Of a stretch of 64,000 nucleotides of DNA, positions 49,076 through 57,469 are shown piece by piece. Below the pieces are notes generated by a model, which was given only the letters and a program-made list of their open reading frames with translations, did not search any database and was not told the origin of the DNA. The stretch is from Sinorhizobium shofinae (lineage in GTDB: Bacteria > Pseudomonadota > Alphaproteobacteria > Rhizobiales > Rhizobiaceae). Made by a program: the position numbers and the translations under genes. The stretch's first letter is position 1, and every line of letters starts with the position of its first letter. The DNA is taken from positions 124,288 through 188,287 of the forward strand of contig MBFK01000059.1 of assembly GCA_001704765.1 (NCBI GenBank), written 5' to 3'.

Positions 49076-49093
49076 TTGACGATAAATCGTCAA
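49076..49093. promoter_or_regulatory. Probable LacI operator
   Basis: TTGACGAT-AA-ATCGTCAA (49076-49093) is an 18-bp palindrome with perfect 8-bp arms, between the lacI-type start (49025) and the isomerase start (49158). The centred dyad is typical of LacI/GalR operators. Confidence 0.7.
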
Positions 49094-49157
49094 TTTGGCC
49101 GCCTGCGGCGCTGCTCCGGCTTTGGTAAAATCGGCGCGGAATTAGGAGGAGACACCA

Positions 49158-50060
49158 ATGAAGATTGCCCTAGATCCCTTCATGCACCGCCATATCTCAC
49201 TCGAGGAACTGCCGAAGAAGGTGGCAGAACTCGGCTACGACTGGATCGAGCTTTCGCCGCGAGGCGACTTCCTCGAATGGTTCAAGGCCCCGCGCGTCTT
49301 CCCCAACCGCATCAAGAGCTTCAAGAAGGCGCTGAAAGACCACGGCGTCAGCATCGCCTCGCTGCTGCCAATGTACCGCTGGGCTTCCAATGACGAGGCC
49401 GAGCGCCAGGCCGCGGTGCGCCACTGGAAGCGCGCGATCGAGATCGCCGTCGAAATGGAAGTCGACACGATGAACTCCGAATTCGGCCGCGGACCGCATC
49501 CCGACAAGGGAAGCTGCTATTGCTGCCTCACCGGGTCGATGATCGAGGCCTGCGAGGACGCCTGGTGGCGCTCGATGGAAGAACTCGTGCCGCTCTTCGA
49601 GAAGGAAGGCATCAACCTGCATATCGAGCCGCATCCGGAAGATTGGGTCGAGACGCTGCAGCCATCGGTCGATCTCATCCGCACCATCAACAGCCCGCGC
49701 GTCAAGTTCCTCTATTGCGCGCCGCACACTTTCTATTTCGGCGACGACACGAAGGCGATGCTGCGCGAATGCGCCGACGTGCTCGCTCATGTCCATGTCG
49801 GCGACACCTTCAACCACAAGGGCTCTTCGGGCTTGCGCTACATCGTCAACCCGCCCGGCTCAGCCGCCCGCGTGCACCAGCATCTCGACATCGGCCAGGG
49901 CGAGGTTCCGTGGGACGACTTCTTCGGCACGCTCGCCGACATCGGCTTCGACGGCATCATGACGGCCTGCGTCTTTGCCTGGGAGGAACGCGCCGACCAG
50001 TCCGGCCGCTTCATGCGCGAGAAGATGCAGGAATACGTCGACAGGTATTTCAAGAAATAG
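49158..50060 (+). CDS. TIM-barrel sugar phosphate isomerase/epimerase
   Basis: 300 residues of the AP-endonuclease-2/xylose-isomerase-like fold (IolE type). Motifs: MKIALDPFMHRHISLEELPK, ELGYDWIELSPRGDFLEWFK, metal-site blocks NLHIEPHPEDWVETLQPSVD, LAHVHVGDTFNHKGSSGLRY and QGEVPWDDFFGTLADIGFDG. The insert RGPHPDKGSCYCCLTG is unusual. A strong AGGAGGAG precedes the start. It is followed after 85 bases by a Gfo/Idh/MocA gene on the same strand; together they suggest catabolism of an inositol- or sugar-like compound. Confidence 0.85.
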   Translation: MKIALDPFMHRHISLEELPKKVAELGYDWIELSPRGDFLEWFKAPRVFPNRIKSFKKALKDHGVSIASLLPMYRWASNDEAERQAAVRHWKRAIEIAVEMEVDTMNSEFGRGPHPDKGSCYCCLTGSMIEACEDAWWRSMEELVPLFEKEGINLHIEPHPEDWVETLQPSVDLIRTINSPRVKFLYCAPHTFYFGDDTKAMLRECADVLAHVHVGDTFNHKGSSGLRYIVNPPGSAARVHQHLDIGQGEVPWDDFFGTLADIGFDGIMTACVFAWEERADQSGRFMREKMQEYVDRYFKK

Positions 50061-50096
50061 GCGGCCCCAACGAGCGCCGGAAATCAAACATACCGG

Positions 50097-50124
50097 CTGT
50101 TTCTCCGCAAAAAGGGAGAAACAG
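50097..50124 (+). promoter_or_regulatory. Intercistronic hairpin
   Basis: CTGTTTCTCC (50097-50106) and its exact complement GGAGAAACAG (50115-50124) enclose GCAAAAAG. The 10-bp stem between the isomerase and dehydrogenase genes could attenuate transcription or stabilise the upstream mRNA. No T-run follows. Confidence 0.5.
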
Positions 50125-50145
50125 TCGCAATCAAGGAGCAAGACA

Positions 50146-51147
50146 ATGACGGTGAAGGTCGGTGTCATCGGCACGGGCATGATCGGGCAGGATCATATCC
50201 GCCGTTTGACCGAGGTTCTGACGGGCAGCAGCGTCGTTGCCGTCAGCGACATCAATAAGGAACAGGTCGAAAAAATCGCGACCGCAATCGGCGCTAGGAC
50301 CTATACCGACGGAGTGGCGCTAATCAACGATAGCGAGGTCGACGCGGTCGTGGTGACTTCCTGGGGGCCGACGCATGAAGAATATGTTCTCGCGGCGATC
50401 GCCGCCGGCAAACCGGTCTTCTGCGAAAAGCCGCTCGCGACCACGCAGGAAGCCTGCCTCAGGATCATCGATGCCGAGGTGAAGCACGGCAAGCGCCTGG
50501 TCCAGGTCGGCTTCATGCGCCGCTTCGACACGGCCTATCGCCAGATGAAGGACGTCGTGGAGAGCGGCACGATCGGCGCGCCGCTGATCTTCAAGAGCGT
50601 GCACCGCAACCCCTCGGTTCCGCCGAGCTACACCTCCGACATGGCGATCGTCGACACGGCCGTCCACGACATCGACACGGCCCGCTGGCTGCTCGACGAG
50701 GAGGTCAAAGCCGTCTCCGTCATTGCCGCCCGCAAGAACAACCGCGGCGGGACCTTGCGCGATCCGATCATCGTCCTGATGGAGATGGAAAGCGGTGCCA
50801 TCGTCGACATCGAGGTCTCGGTCAACATCGACTACGCCTACGACATCGGCGGCGAGATCTCCGGCGAGACGGGCGTGGTGACGCTGGCCGAACGCAACCG
50901 GATCACCGTCAAGAGCGGCGGCGAATATCGCGGCAAGGTCACCGCGGACTGGAAGGAGCGCTTCGTCGAAGCGTTCGACGTCGAGTTCAAGGAATGGTTG
51001 GATGCCGCGGCGAAGGGCACCGCTACAGGCCCGAGCGCCTGGGACGGTTATGCCGCCGCCGTCGTAACCGACGCCGGCGTCGAGGCCGCCGGGACTGGCA
51101 ACCGGATCAAGGTGGAGATGAGAGATAGGCCGGCGCTTTACGCATAG
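50146..51147 (+). CDS. Gfo/Idh/MocA-family dehydrogenase (inositol 2-dehydrogenase-like)
   Basis: 333 residues. The NAD-binding start is MTVKVGVIGTGMIGQDHIRR, then VAVSDINKEQVEKIATAIGA; the cis-Pro motif FCEKPLATTQ holds the conserved Lys, and MAIVDTAVHDIDTARWLLDE carries the His/Asp of the active site (D-x-x-x-H-D-I-D). It resembles inositol 2-dehydrogenases and scyllo-inositol-type enzymes, but sequence cannot fix the substrate. AAGGAG is upstream. It completes the LacI-controlled pair with the TIM-barrel gene. Confidence 0.85.
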   Translation: MTVKVGVIGTGMIGQDHIRRLTEVLTGSSVVAVSDINKEQVEKIATAIGARTYTDGVALINDSEVDAVVVTSWGPTHEEYVLAAIAAGKPVFCEKPLATTQEACLRIIDAEVKHGKRLVQVGFMRRFDTAYRQMKDVVESGTIGAPLIFKSVHRNPSVPPSYTSDMAIVDTAVHDIDTARWLLDEEVKAVSVIAARKNNRGGTLRDPIIVLMEMESGAIVDIEVSVNIDYAYDIGGEISGETGVVTLAERNRITVKSGGEYRGKVTADWKERFVEAFDVEFKEWLDAAAKGTATGPSAWDGYAAAVVTDAGVEAAGTGNRIKVEMRDRPALYA

Positions 51148-51211
51148 GCCGCTTCCTTTGCGTCCTGCAGACTACGAGATCGCCCGTGTCGCCCGTCGTT
51201 CACGGCAGTAC

Positions 51212-51237
51212 CGCCTGCAGTTCCCTTGCTGCAGGCG
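51212..51237. terminator. Hairpin between convergent genes
   Basis: CGCCTGCAG (51212-51220) and CTGCAGGCG (51229-51237) form a perfect 9-bp stem around TTCCCTTG in the 112-base gap between two convergent genes. There is no clear T-run, so terminator activity is uncertain. Confidence 0.45.
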
Positions 51238-51259
51238 TAGCCGGCGACGGCGGAGAAGC

Positions 51260-52138
51260 TCATATTTCTGACAGGGCAGCGATGTTCTTCCGGTGCACCG
51301 CTTCGTAGGGCTCGAAATACGATACGGCTCCCGACGCCAAGTCCTCAGCGATGAAATCCTTGAGGGGCGCCATACCGGCCCGGTTTTGTTTCACCGCATT
51401 CATCAACTGCTCAAGGTAACGCCGGTTGGCGTCGATGAAACGCGCTTCATATCCGCCCGTCGCAATCCGATCCGGATCGCCGTGGTTCGGCAGAATGCGA
51501 TCGATCGGCCAGGTTGCCAAGCGCCCCAGTTCGCGAATGTGCTTCCCCGTGTATTCCGCTTCGGAAATATAAGTGACCGTGTCTTCAAGCGTATCGCCCG
51601 CTAATAGAATTCTCTCGTCCGGCAACCATAGGACATTGCCGTCGGCGCTATGAATGTCGAAATGGTGAAGTTCAACACGGCGGTTTCCGACTTGAAGGTC
51701 CAACCTCGTTTCAAAGAGCCGATTGGGCATGACGAGCGGGGTGATGGGCGGAACGCGAGTGGCGAGCTGCTCACGATTGGCATGAAGCGCATCGGCGGTC
51801 AGCTTGAGCGCGATGATTTCGCAATCGGCAAAGATCGCATTCCCAGCGACATGATCGTTGTGCCAATGGCTAAGCACAACCCGGATGGACTGTGCGCCAA
51901 GCCGCTCGAGATGACGCCTGACGGCTTGCGCATGTGCGAGGGAGATATGCGTGTCGTAGACGAGTGCATCGCCCGCATCAAAGATGGCATAGGAGGCGAC
52001 GCCCAATCCATATGCGCCGTCATCGAGCCAATTCGGTCCTGCATCATGAAGCCTCCGCCCCTCGATGCGGCCGTCGTAATAGGCAAACACGCCGGGACGG
52101 GGCTCAAAGACTCTAAGCGCCGAGGTCATGTCTGTCAT
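51260..52138 (-). CDS. Metallo-beta-lactamase-fold hydrolase
   Basis: 292 residues from MTDMTSALRVFEPRPGVFAY. The zinc motif is VVLSHWHNDHVAGNAIF (H-x-H-x-D-H), with the bridging Asp in ILLAGDTLEDTVTY and the late His in RILPNHGDPDRIA. It is a hydrolase of unknown substrate in the glyoxalase II/lactonase group. The second region, LELHHFDIHSADGNVLWLPD, is family-like. The frame is open upstream, but GAGAG near 52143-52148 favours the chosen ATG. Confidence 0.85.
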   Translation of the reverse strand: MTDMTSALRVFEPRPGVFAYYDGRIEGRRLHDAGPNWLDDGAYGLGVASYAIFDAGDALVYDTHISLAHAQAVRRHLERLGAQSIRVVLSHWHNDHVAGNAIFADCEIIALKLTADALHANREQLATRVPPITPLVMPNRLFETRLDLQVGNRRVELHHFDIHSADGNVLWLPDERILLAGDTLEDTVTYISEAEYTGKHIRELGRLATWPIDRILPNHGDPDRIATGGYEARFIDANRRYLEQLMNAVKQNRAGMAPLKDFIAEDLASGAVSYFEPYEAVHRKNIAALSEI

Positions 52139-52328
52139 TTGGGCTCTCAAGGCAATTGGCTTCATTCTTTGCTGCAACGGTGGGGCCAGTGGGGGCCTCG
52201 GGTGTCCTCGGGACTGGCACTGCCGCAGGCTTATCACACCCCGGTCAGCGCGGTGCGGGTCGATCCCTTTCCGGCGTTGGAAGCGGCGATTTCGAGAGCG
52301 CGGCCGTCAGCAACGGTTACGGGCATTC

Positions 52329-53102
52329 TTAATCCGTATGGCGACCCGTCGGTGCCTCGGTTAGATAGTACTCGTCTTCAATTTGCTCGTACGCATTCGG
52401 CCGCCCGCCAGGAGTGAGATCCAAGAGGGTCCACATCGGTTCGACCGTGCCGACATGTCGGGGATCCTGCCCGTTCTCGGGCGGTATGAACAACAGCTCG
52501 GAGGCCCAGCTCAGCCTAACTATGCCATCGCGACCTTTGTGGAATACCGTGAGGATCGGTACCTGTTGCCCGTCTTCATCCTCGCCATGGTAGTCGCGCT
52601 TGAAGCTGTTATTGGCAGCTGAAAGCAGTTTCAAATTGCGCCAGCCGCGATGTTTAGCGAAGACCGCGACTTGCTCAATCGGCGCCTTGGCCACCGCCGC
52701 GATGTTCACTCCGAGCCCTTCGACATGCGGGATCGCTCCTTCCCAATTGTCAAGCAAGGCGGTGCAAGATGGACACGGCCCAGCCTCGAGCGGAAGCCCT
52801 GCCGTCGGCCCGCTGCTCGGGCCGCGCCGGTCGTCGTCGCGGTGCCGCGGGAACATGTAGTGATAGAGGATCAAAGTCTCGGTACCGGGCCGGAACAGCT
52901 CGGATAGCCGCACCTTGTCCGGCTTTCCCTTTGCGTCGATGTGGTCGAATTCGTAGTCCTCACGGATTGGCCCACCCAGCGGGAGTGCACGGATTTCCGC
53001 CGCCACAGCCTCCATTTCGCGCCTGAGTGCTGCCTCCCGCTGCAGCAGCCTGTCGCGAGCCTGGCGATATTCCGGACTTTCATTAGGAAAGCGCACGCCC
53101 AT
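52329..53102 (-). CDS. DUF899 thioredoxin-like protein
   Basis: 257 residues from MGVRFPNESPEYRQARDRLL with AAGGAGG upstream. The segment LEAGPCPSCTALLDNWEGAI has a CxxC motif placed as in DUF899 (AhpC/TSA-like) proteins; FRPGTETLILYHYMFPRHRD is another signature. The N-terminal 50 residues form a coiled-coil-prone helix. Function is unknown; a redox role is suggested by the CxxC pair. It is on the same strand as ubiX but separated by about 130 bases. Confidence 0.85.
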   Translation of the reverse strand: MGVRFPNESPEYRQARDRLLQREAALRREMEAVAAEIRALPLGGPIREDYEFDHIDAKGKPDKVRLSELFRPGTETLILYHYMFPRHRDDDRRGPSSGPTAGLPLEAGPCPSCTALLDNWEGAIPHVEGLGVNIAAVAKAPIEQVAVFAKHRGWRNLKLLSAANNSFKRDYHGEDEDGQQVPILTVFHKGRDGIVRLSWASELLFIPPENGQDPRHVGTVEPMWTLLDLTPGGRPNAYEQIEDEYYLTEAPTGRHTD

Positions 53103-53232
53103 GGACGCCTCCTTCGAGGGGAATAAGTCGGATTGTAGCACGGCTCAAGACCGTACCCCACGCAAGGAGGCACGCCGTTGCCAGAATTGATTTGGGGTCC
53201 ATCGGAAAGGCATTCACCGCTCATTTATAAGG

Positions 53233-53817
53233 CTAGTGCTGGCCCGGAGAGTCTGGGCCCTCCTTCCAGCGCTTCACCATCGGTAGATGAATGTCGAAGA
53301 GGTCGAGCGCGCGTCCGATCGTCTGCGTGACCATTTCATCAAGCGTCTTCGGCTTCGAATAGAAGGCCGGAACTGGCGGCATGACGATCGCGCCGTTGCG
53401 GGTCGCCTGATCCATCAATGCAATATGGCCGGCATGCAGTGGCGTCTCGCGGAAGAGCAAAACCACGCGGCGGCGTTCCTTGAGGCAGACGTCGGCGGCG
53501 CGCACGATTAATTCTTCATTGTAGCAATTTGCTATGCCGCTCAGCGTCTTCACCGAGCACGGCGCTACCAGCATGCCCGCGGTGCGGAAAGAACCGGAGG
53601 AGATCGCCGCGCCAATATCGCGATAATTATAGAGGACATCGGCGAGCCCCTCGATCTCGTCGGCGCTCATATCGATTTCGTCGGTTGCCGTGCGGAAGGC
53701 CGCCGGCGAGATGACCGTATGCGTTTCGACGTCCTCGACCTCCCGGAGGAGCTGCAGCGCCCTCACGCCATAGACAATGCCGGACGCTCCGGTAATGGCA
53801 ATGATAATGCGGCGCAT
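53233..53817 (-). CDS. ubiX: UbiX-family flavin prenyltransferase
   Basis: 194 residues. MRRIIIAITGASGIVYGVRA (FMN-binding Gly-Ala-Ser-Gly), ISSGSFRTAGMLVAPCSVKT (FMN phosphate), and CYNEELIVRAADVCLKERRR with VVLLFRETPLHAGHIALMDQ (prenyl-binding) are conserved. UbiX makes prenylated FMN for UbiD-type decarboxylases. No ubiD is present in the window. The start lies 15 bases after the stop of a broken GntR gene, suggesting that this was once a regulated aromatic acid decarboxylase operon. Confidence 0.92.
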   Translation of the reverse strand: MRRIIIAITGASGIVYGVRALQLLREVEDVETHTVISPAAFRTATDEIDMSADEIEGLADVLYNYRDIGAAISSGSFRTAGMLVAPCSVKTLSGIANCYNEELIVRAADVCLKERRRVVLLFRETPLHAGHIALMDQATRNGAIVMPPVPAFYSKPKTLDEMVTQTIGRALDLFDIHLPMVKRWKEGPDSPGQH

Positions 53818-53832
53818 GCGGTTATCCCGAGA

Positions 53833-54138
53833 TTATGACGCGTCGTAGACGGTGCTGAAGGCGGCAAACGCCGAATGGCGACGTGCTTTTCGGCTGCCGC
53901 CTTGTGGCGGTTGACGATCGCGGTGGCGATTGCATCGATTTCCGAGATGCTCTGGCTCCGGCGCTCCTTGCGCACGGCTGAGGTTGAGCTTCTCGCACAA
54001 GTCCTTCTCCACGAGGCGGGTTCCTGGCTCCAGCGCGCCGGTTTCGATCGCTCTCCTCAGCGAGTTGATGATCTTGTTCCGCAAGGGGGCGGGCTCGTGG
54101 ATGAGCCGATTGAGTGACTCTGCGAGCGGATTGGCCAT
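53833..54138 (-). pseudogene. GntR-family regulator, truncated by internal deletion
   Basis: From the ATG at 54138: MANPLAESLNRLIHEPAPLR, then NKIINSLRRAIETGALEPGT and RLVEKDLCEKLNLSR, an intact start of a GntR winged helix. The sequence then jumps to RAQGAPEPEHLGNRCNRHR in this frame, while another frame shows EIDAIATAIVNRHKAAAEKH, which is the end of an FCD effector domain. The rest of the wing and most of the FCD domain are deleted. The gene is inactive. Confidence 0.75.
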
Positions 54139-54572
54139 GTGTTTTCTCGAAGGCGCCGGCGTTCAAACCAATGTGATCAGATGATCGCACAATACAAACA
54201 AAACGCAGCTCCGTCACCGTCACGCTCGGTATCCAGGGCGGCGCGGAGCGTTCCGCGGCAAATAGGCGCGCAACATACTCGACGATTGGGAACGTGGAGC
54301 CGAGAGGGGTTGTTCCGCTCGTAAGACCCGGAAAAAGTAGTGTTGAGCGGGCAGGGGCGTCTGCTCCCTCGAATGATTGCCATTGGTGCGTTGGATACGC
54401 CTCAGAGCGACGCACAGCTACTCCTCGCGTCCGTTGCCTCGGGATGAGTGGGTGGGGCCGAGATGCAGGCAAGGGAAGCCCCCCGCGGGCAGTGCACGCG
54501 CTGCCGACGGTCAGAGTAGTGCAGCCGCGGAGCGACTGCTAAGCTCATCAGAACTGCGAGAAAGGATTCGTC
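54139..54572. other. Intergenic region
   Basis: About 430 bases between the broken gntR and the NYN gene. A minus-strand open frame through it shows no family I recognise. AAAGGATT precedes the NYN start. Confidence 0.4.
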
Positions 54573-55307
54573 ATGCCATCAGAGATACGATCACCGCGCC
54601 TGGCGGTCCTGATCGATGCCGACAACACCTCGGCCAAGATCGCTGATGGATTGTTTGAAGAGGTTGCCAAGATCGGCGAGGCGAGCGTGCGGCGCATTTA
54701 TGGGGATTTCTCGGGCAGCCGATCGAAGGCATGGGCGGATGTATTGTCAAAACACGCAATTATACCGCAGCAGCAGTTCGCCTATACGACGGGAAAGAAT
54801 GCCTCCGACATCACATTGGTGATCGACGCCATGGACCTGCTGCACAGTGGCCGCTTCGATGGTTTCTGCCTTGTTTCTTCTGACAGCGATTTCACGCGTT
54901 TGGCCGCCCGGATCCGCGAGCAGGGCATCGACGTATTTGGCTTCGGCGAACAGAAAACGCCGGAGAGCTTCCGGCAGGCCTGCCGGAGGTTCATCTATAC
55001 CGAGAACCTGCTTCCGAGCGTGGTGAAAGATGAGCAGAGCGCCGCATCAGCCGGAAAGTCCCTGCAACCGGTAAGCGCTGCTGTGCCGCTGATCAAGAAG
55101 GTTCTTTCGCAAGAGGAAACTGAAGACGGTTGGGTAAACCTCGGCACCGTTGGCAAGCAGTTGCTCAACCTGGCACCAGACTTTGATCCGCGCACCTTCG
55201 GGTTCCGAAAGCTCAGCGACCTCATCCGCAAAACAGATAAGTTCGAACTCCAGCAAACCGAGAGTGGTCCGATCAGCATTCGCTTGAAGCAAAGAACAAA
55301 AACCTAG
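54573..55307 (+). CDS. NYN-domain RNase-like protein with C-terminal LOTUS/OST-HTH domain
   Basis: 244 residues. The NYN (PIN-like) domain at about 8-150 has LAVLIDADNTSAKIADGLFE (first Asp pair), TLVIDAMDLL, and GFCLVSSDSDFTRLAARIRE (S-D-S-D acidic site). The C-terminal part (about 175-244), VPLIKKVLSQEETEDGWVNL then FGFRKLSDLIRKTDKFEL, is an OST-HTH/LOTUS fold known for RNA binding. The combination (LabA/DUF88 type) is widespread; a role in RNA cleavage is likely but unproven. It stands alone next to DUF2934 and integrase remnants. Confidence 0.85.
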   Translation: MPSEIRSPRLAVLIDADNTSAKIADGLFEEVAKIGEASVRRIYGDFSGSRSKAWADVLSKHAIIPQQQFAYTTGKNASDITLVIDAMDLLHSGRFDGFCLVSSDSDFTRLAARIREQGIDVFGFGEQKTPESFRQACRRFIYTENLLPSVVKDEQSAASAGKSLQPVSAAVPLIKKVLSQEETEDGWVNLGTVGKQLLNLAPDFDPRTFGFRKLSDLIRKTDKFELQQTESGPISIRLKQRTKT

Positions 55308-55414
55308 TGGCGATTGCGGGCATACGCAATCCAACCTAAACTTAAGGCGCGAATTCAACCTTTACTGCCATCATCCCATCATTTCCCAGCCTCAGTCGAC
55401 AAGGAGCGTTTGCC

Positions 55415-55747
55415 ATGAAGACGGACGAAGAAGAACTGATCAGGAAGCGGGCTTATGAGTTGTGGGAGCGAGCGGGGCGCCCGGAAGGGGAGGGGCTTCA
55501 GCATTGGCTGCAGGCCGCTGAGGAGATTCAGTCGACCAACATGGATCGGACAAAGGTCGCGGGGAATGAGCCTTCGAATCCTGGAACTGGCCCCACAGCC
55601 GGCGTCAAAGCGAAAAAGGTCGCGAAATCAGCGGTGAAGAGAAAGACAAACGGCGCGAACCCGCAGAAGAAGAGCGCCGTTTCCAGTAAGAACGGCGCCG
55701 ACCCCGCTAACAAGAAAGGCAAGCGGACAGAAAAAGTGCTTGAATGA
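55415..55747 (+). CDS. DUF2934 protein with basic tail
   Basis: 110 residues. Residues 5-40 (ELIRKRAYELWERAGRPEGE, then GLQHWLQAAEEI) match DUF2934. The remainder is low-complexity and very Lys/Ala-rich (KKVAKSAVKRKTNGANPQKK), histone-like, and could bind nucleic acid. AAGGAG is upstream. The stop (TGA at 55745-55747) directly abuts the end of the convergent integrase remnant. Confidence 0.75.
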   Translation: MKTDEEELIRKRAYELWERAGRPEGEGLQHWLQAAEEIQSTNMDRTKVAGNEPSNPGTGPTAGVKAKKVAKSAVKRKTNGANPQKKSAVSSKNGADPANKKGKRTEKVLE

Positions 55748-56012
55748 TCAGACGATCAGCGGCGCCGCCCGTCCCAACTTCCGTTCGGCATTGTTGTAGT
55801 AGCCTGCCGCCTGTGTGACCGATTTTGAGCGGCTACTGCATCGCTTTGGGCTGCGGGATGGCCCGATTGGCGGTCTCGGTCAGATAACCTGATCTTAAGC
55901 CGTGCGCCGAAAACAGCGCCGGGTCGAGCCCGGCCTGTTTGGCGTGTGCTTTAAGGATCGAGTTGAGCGACTGGGGCGAGAGCGCCCGCCGGTCGAGGTG
56001 CCCCATTGATCA
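55748..56012 (-). pseudogene. Tyrosine-type integrase, C-terminal remnant (copy B)
   Basis: Reading leftward: HLDRRALSPQSLNSILKAHA, KQAGLDPALFSAHGLRSGYL, TETANRAIPQPKAMQ, a stop, then in another frame VTQAAGYYNNAERKLGRAAP, LIV and TGA at 55748-55750. It holds the catalytic H-x-L-R and Tyr regions of the same integrase family as copies A and C, broken by a stop and a frameshift. Confidence 0.75.
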
Positions 56013-56021
56013 ATGCGCCGG

Positions 56022-56075
56022 AATGCATCGCTTCAGGAGGAGGGACGCCGCAATTTACCACTTCGGTCAGGTAGT
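56022..56075 (-). pseudogene. Small further integrase fragment
   Basis: CATCGCTTCAGGAGGAGGGA and the following bases to GGTCAGGTAGTTC align with the part of copy C at about 57566-57610 that encodes SGYLTDAANCGIPLPEAMQ. It is a short, diverged duplicate adjoining copy B, without coding potential. Confidence 0.5.
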
Positions 56076-56108
56076 TCACGATTCGGGCGATGGAATGACG
56101 TGCAAAGG

Positions 56109-56132
56109 ACGCGCCCTCGCGAGAGGGCGCGT
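56109..56132 (-). terminator. Probable terminator downstream of the C1 peptidase gene
   Basis: ACGCGCCCTC (56109-56118), a GCGA tetraloop, and GAGGGCGCGT (56123-56132) form a perfect 10-bp GC-rich stem about 100 bases beyond the peptidase stop. On the minus strand it is followed by CCTTTGC, a short T-run. Confidence 0.55.
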
Positions 56133-56231
56133 ATGATCCCGATGGGGTGGTGACGGTCAGACTTTGTCGAGAAGCCTTGAAACTACTGCATCGTCCATCG
56201 GAAAACCCAGTCGATCTGTTCAGAGCGTGGC

Positions 56232-57029
56232 TCAGGCCGTGACGTACATGGCTTGACCTTGCGCCAGGTATTGGAACAGCTCGTAGCTCATCCAAATATA
56301 GCCGCCGCTGCCGTTCCAACTGCAGCCCCACTCCGGCCCGAAGCTGTTCTGGATGAGAATGGCTTGTTGTTCGTCGTCGTAGCCGATGATTAGCATGCAA
56401 TGGCCGACGTTCGGTATCTTATTGAAGGGACCGGTCATCGGGCCGGGTCCTTCGTATTTCATGAAGCCTTCATTGAGCGACGTCCCATAGCAAAGTGCGC
56501 CGCCATTTGCGATGATCGCCTTGATCGCATCGAGATCAGAGGTTTGGACGATCGCCCATCCGGGAATCTCGAAGGAGAGGTCGACGGCGGCGTTGGGGTT
56601 GTAGCTCGACCAAAGCTCGGCGCAGTTGGGGTAATAGGGCGCCGTCGCCCAGCTTGGCGTGCCGCCTTGCTGCAACAGATTAAGGTATGAGGCGAGCCGT
56701 GAGCCTGCGCAGCCATTATTGCCGTAGCTCTTCATGACTTCGATGTAGATATGAGCAGGGCTCGCCTGCAGCGACGTGCTTGACGGGGACTGGCCGGTCG
56801 CGGCCGCCGCCGTGTAGGTGGCAAGGCCATAGGTCGAAGCCCAGGCGGCGCAGCTGCCGGGACTTCCGACATGCTGTGCCGTGCCCTGTGCCTTCGGGGG
56901 CGGCAGGTATTGCGGATCGACAGTCGCCGACGCCGGCAGTGTCGCCGGAATGGCAGGTCGAACCAGAGGTCCATCCTCGACGATGGTTGGGTCATAGCCG
57001 GGGTCCAGAATTGCTTCATGCACAGACAT
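56232..57029 (-). CDS. C1-family papain-like cysteine peptidase
   Basis: 265 residues from an ATG with AGGAGGG upstream. The catalytic set can be placed: Gln52, Cys60 in GSPGSCAAWASTYGL, His210 in NVGHCMLIIGYDD, and Asn228 in ILIQNSFGPEWGCSWNGSGG. There is no signal peptide and no long inhibitory pro-region; residues 1-40 are a short Pro-rich leader (ATLPASATVDPQYLPPPKAQ). Such C1A-like enzymes are uncommon in alphaproteobacteria. It lies between degraded integrase copies (55.75-56.08 and 57.47-57.96 kb, same strand), which suggests arrival on a mobile element. Substrate and role unknown; a regulated toxin or maturation protease are options. Confidence 0.82.
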   Translation of the reverse strand: MSVHEAILDPGYDPTIVEDGPLVRPAIPATLPASATVDPQYLPPPKAQGTAQHVGSPGSCAAWASTYGLATYTAAAATGQSPSSTSLQASPAHIYIEVMKSYGNNGCAGSRLASYLNLLQQGGTPSWATAPYYPNCAELWSSYNPNAAVDLSFEIPGWAIVQTSDLDAIKAIIANGGALCYGTSLNEGFMKYEGPGPMTGPFNKIPNVGHCMLIIGYDDEQQAILIQNSFGPEWGCSWNGSGGYIWMSYELFQYLAQGQAMYVTA

Positions 57030-57348
57030 GTAACCCTCCTATCCACAAGGACTCGCCTTGAGGCTGTGATGTTTGATGTCGATTTCACTGGCGATTCCGG
57101 CGGCCGCAGCGCGCCGGAATTTCGCGGGCGAGCTGCATTCGACGAGCGGACTTGTCGAGAGCTCGCAGTCATAGGCATTGCGTGCCACGAAGGGTGAGCA
57201 GAGGTAAACGACCGTGGCACCGACCACGCTTGAGGTCAGGTCGCTGTTGCCTCCCTCGCTGAACTGCACGTTATGGTGGATAAATATCACAATGCTGCGC
57301 GCAAAAGTACTTGCAGTTTTAACGGGGCATTATTCAGGGAAGGCGCGC
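57030..57348. other. Intergenic region upstream of the C1 peptidase
   Basis: About 320 bases with no supported gene. It should hold the promoter of the C1 peptidase gene. An AT-rich stretch around 57275-57330 (GATAAATATCAC, AAAAGTACTTGC) is the most likely promoter region. Confidence 0.4.
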
Positions 57349-57468
57349 CGAAGCCTGGAGCAGGGCAGCATGGGCCGCTGACTCTCGCGCGATCGATCGG
57401 AGGCGGCAGCGGAAGAACCGCAGTCGTTCGAGAGGCCAACTGATGCATCCTTCCGGCGTGTAGTCACG
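57349..57468 (+). pseudogene. 3' remnant of the small gene, convergent to integrase copy C
   Basis: GGCGCGCCGAAGCCTGGAGC and onward matches base for base in many positions the 3' part of the gene at 34780-35121 (the segment coding AEAWGRAASAADLPDRSEAE). It ends GGCGTGTAG a few bases before the stop of the convergent integrase, the same tail-to-tail layout as at 34.77 kb. The 5' two thirds are missing and the frame is disrupted. Confidence 0.65.
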
Positions 57469-57469
57469 C

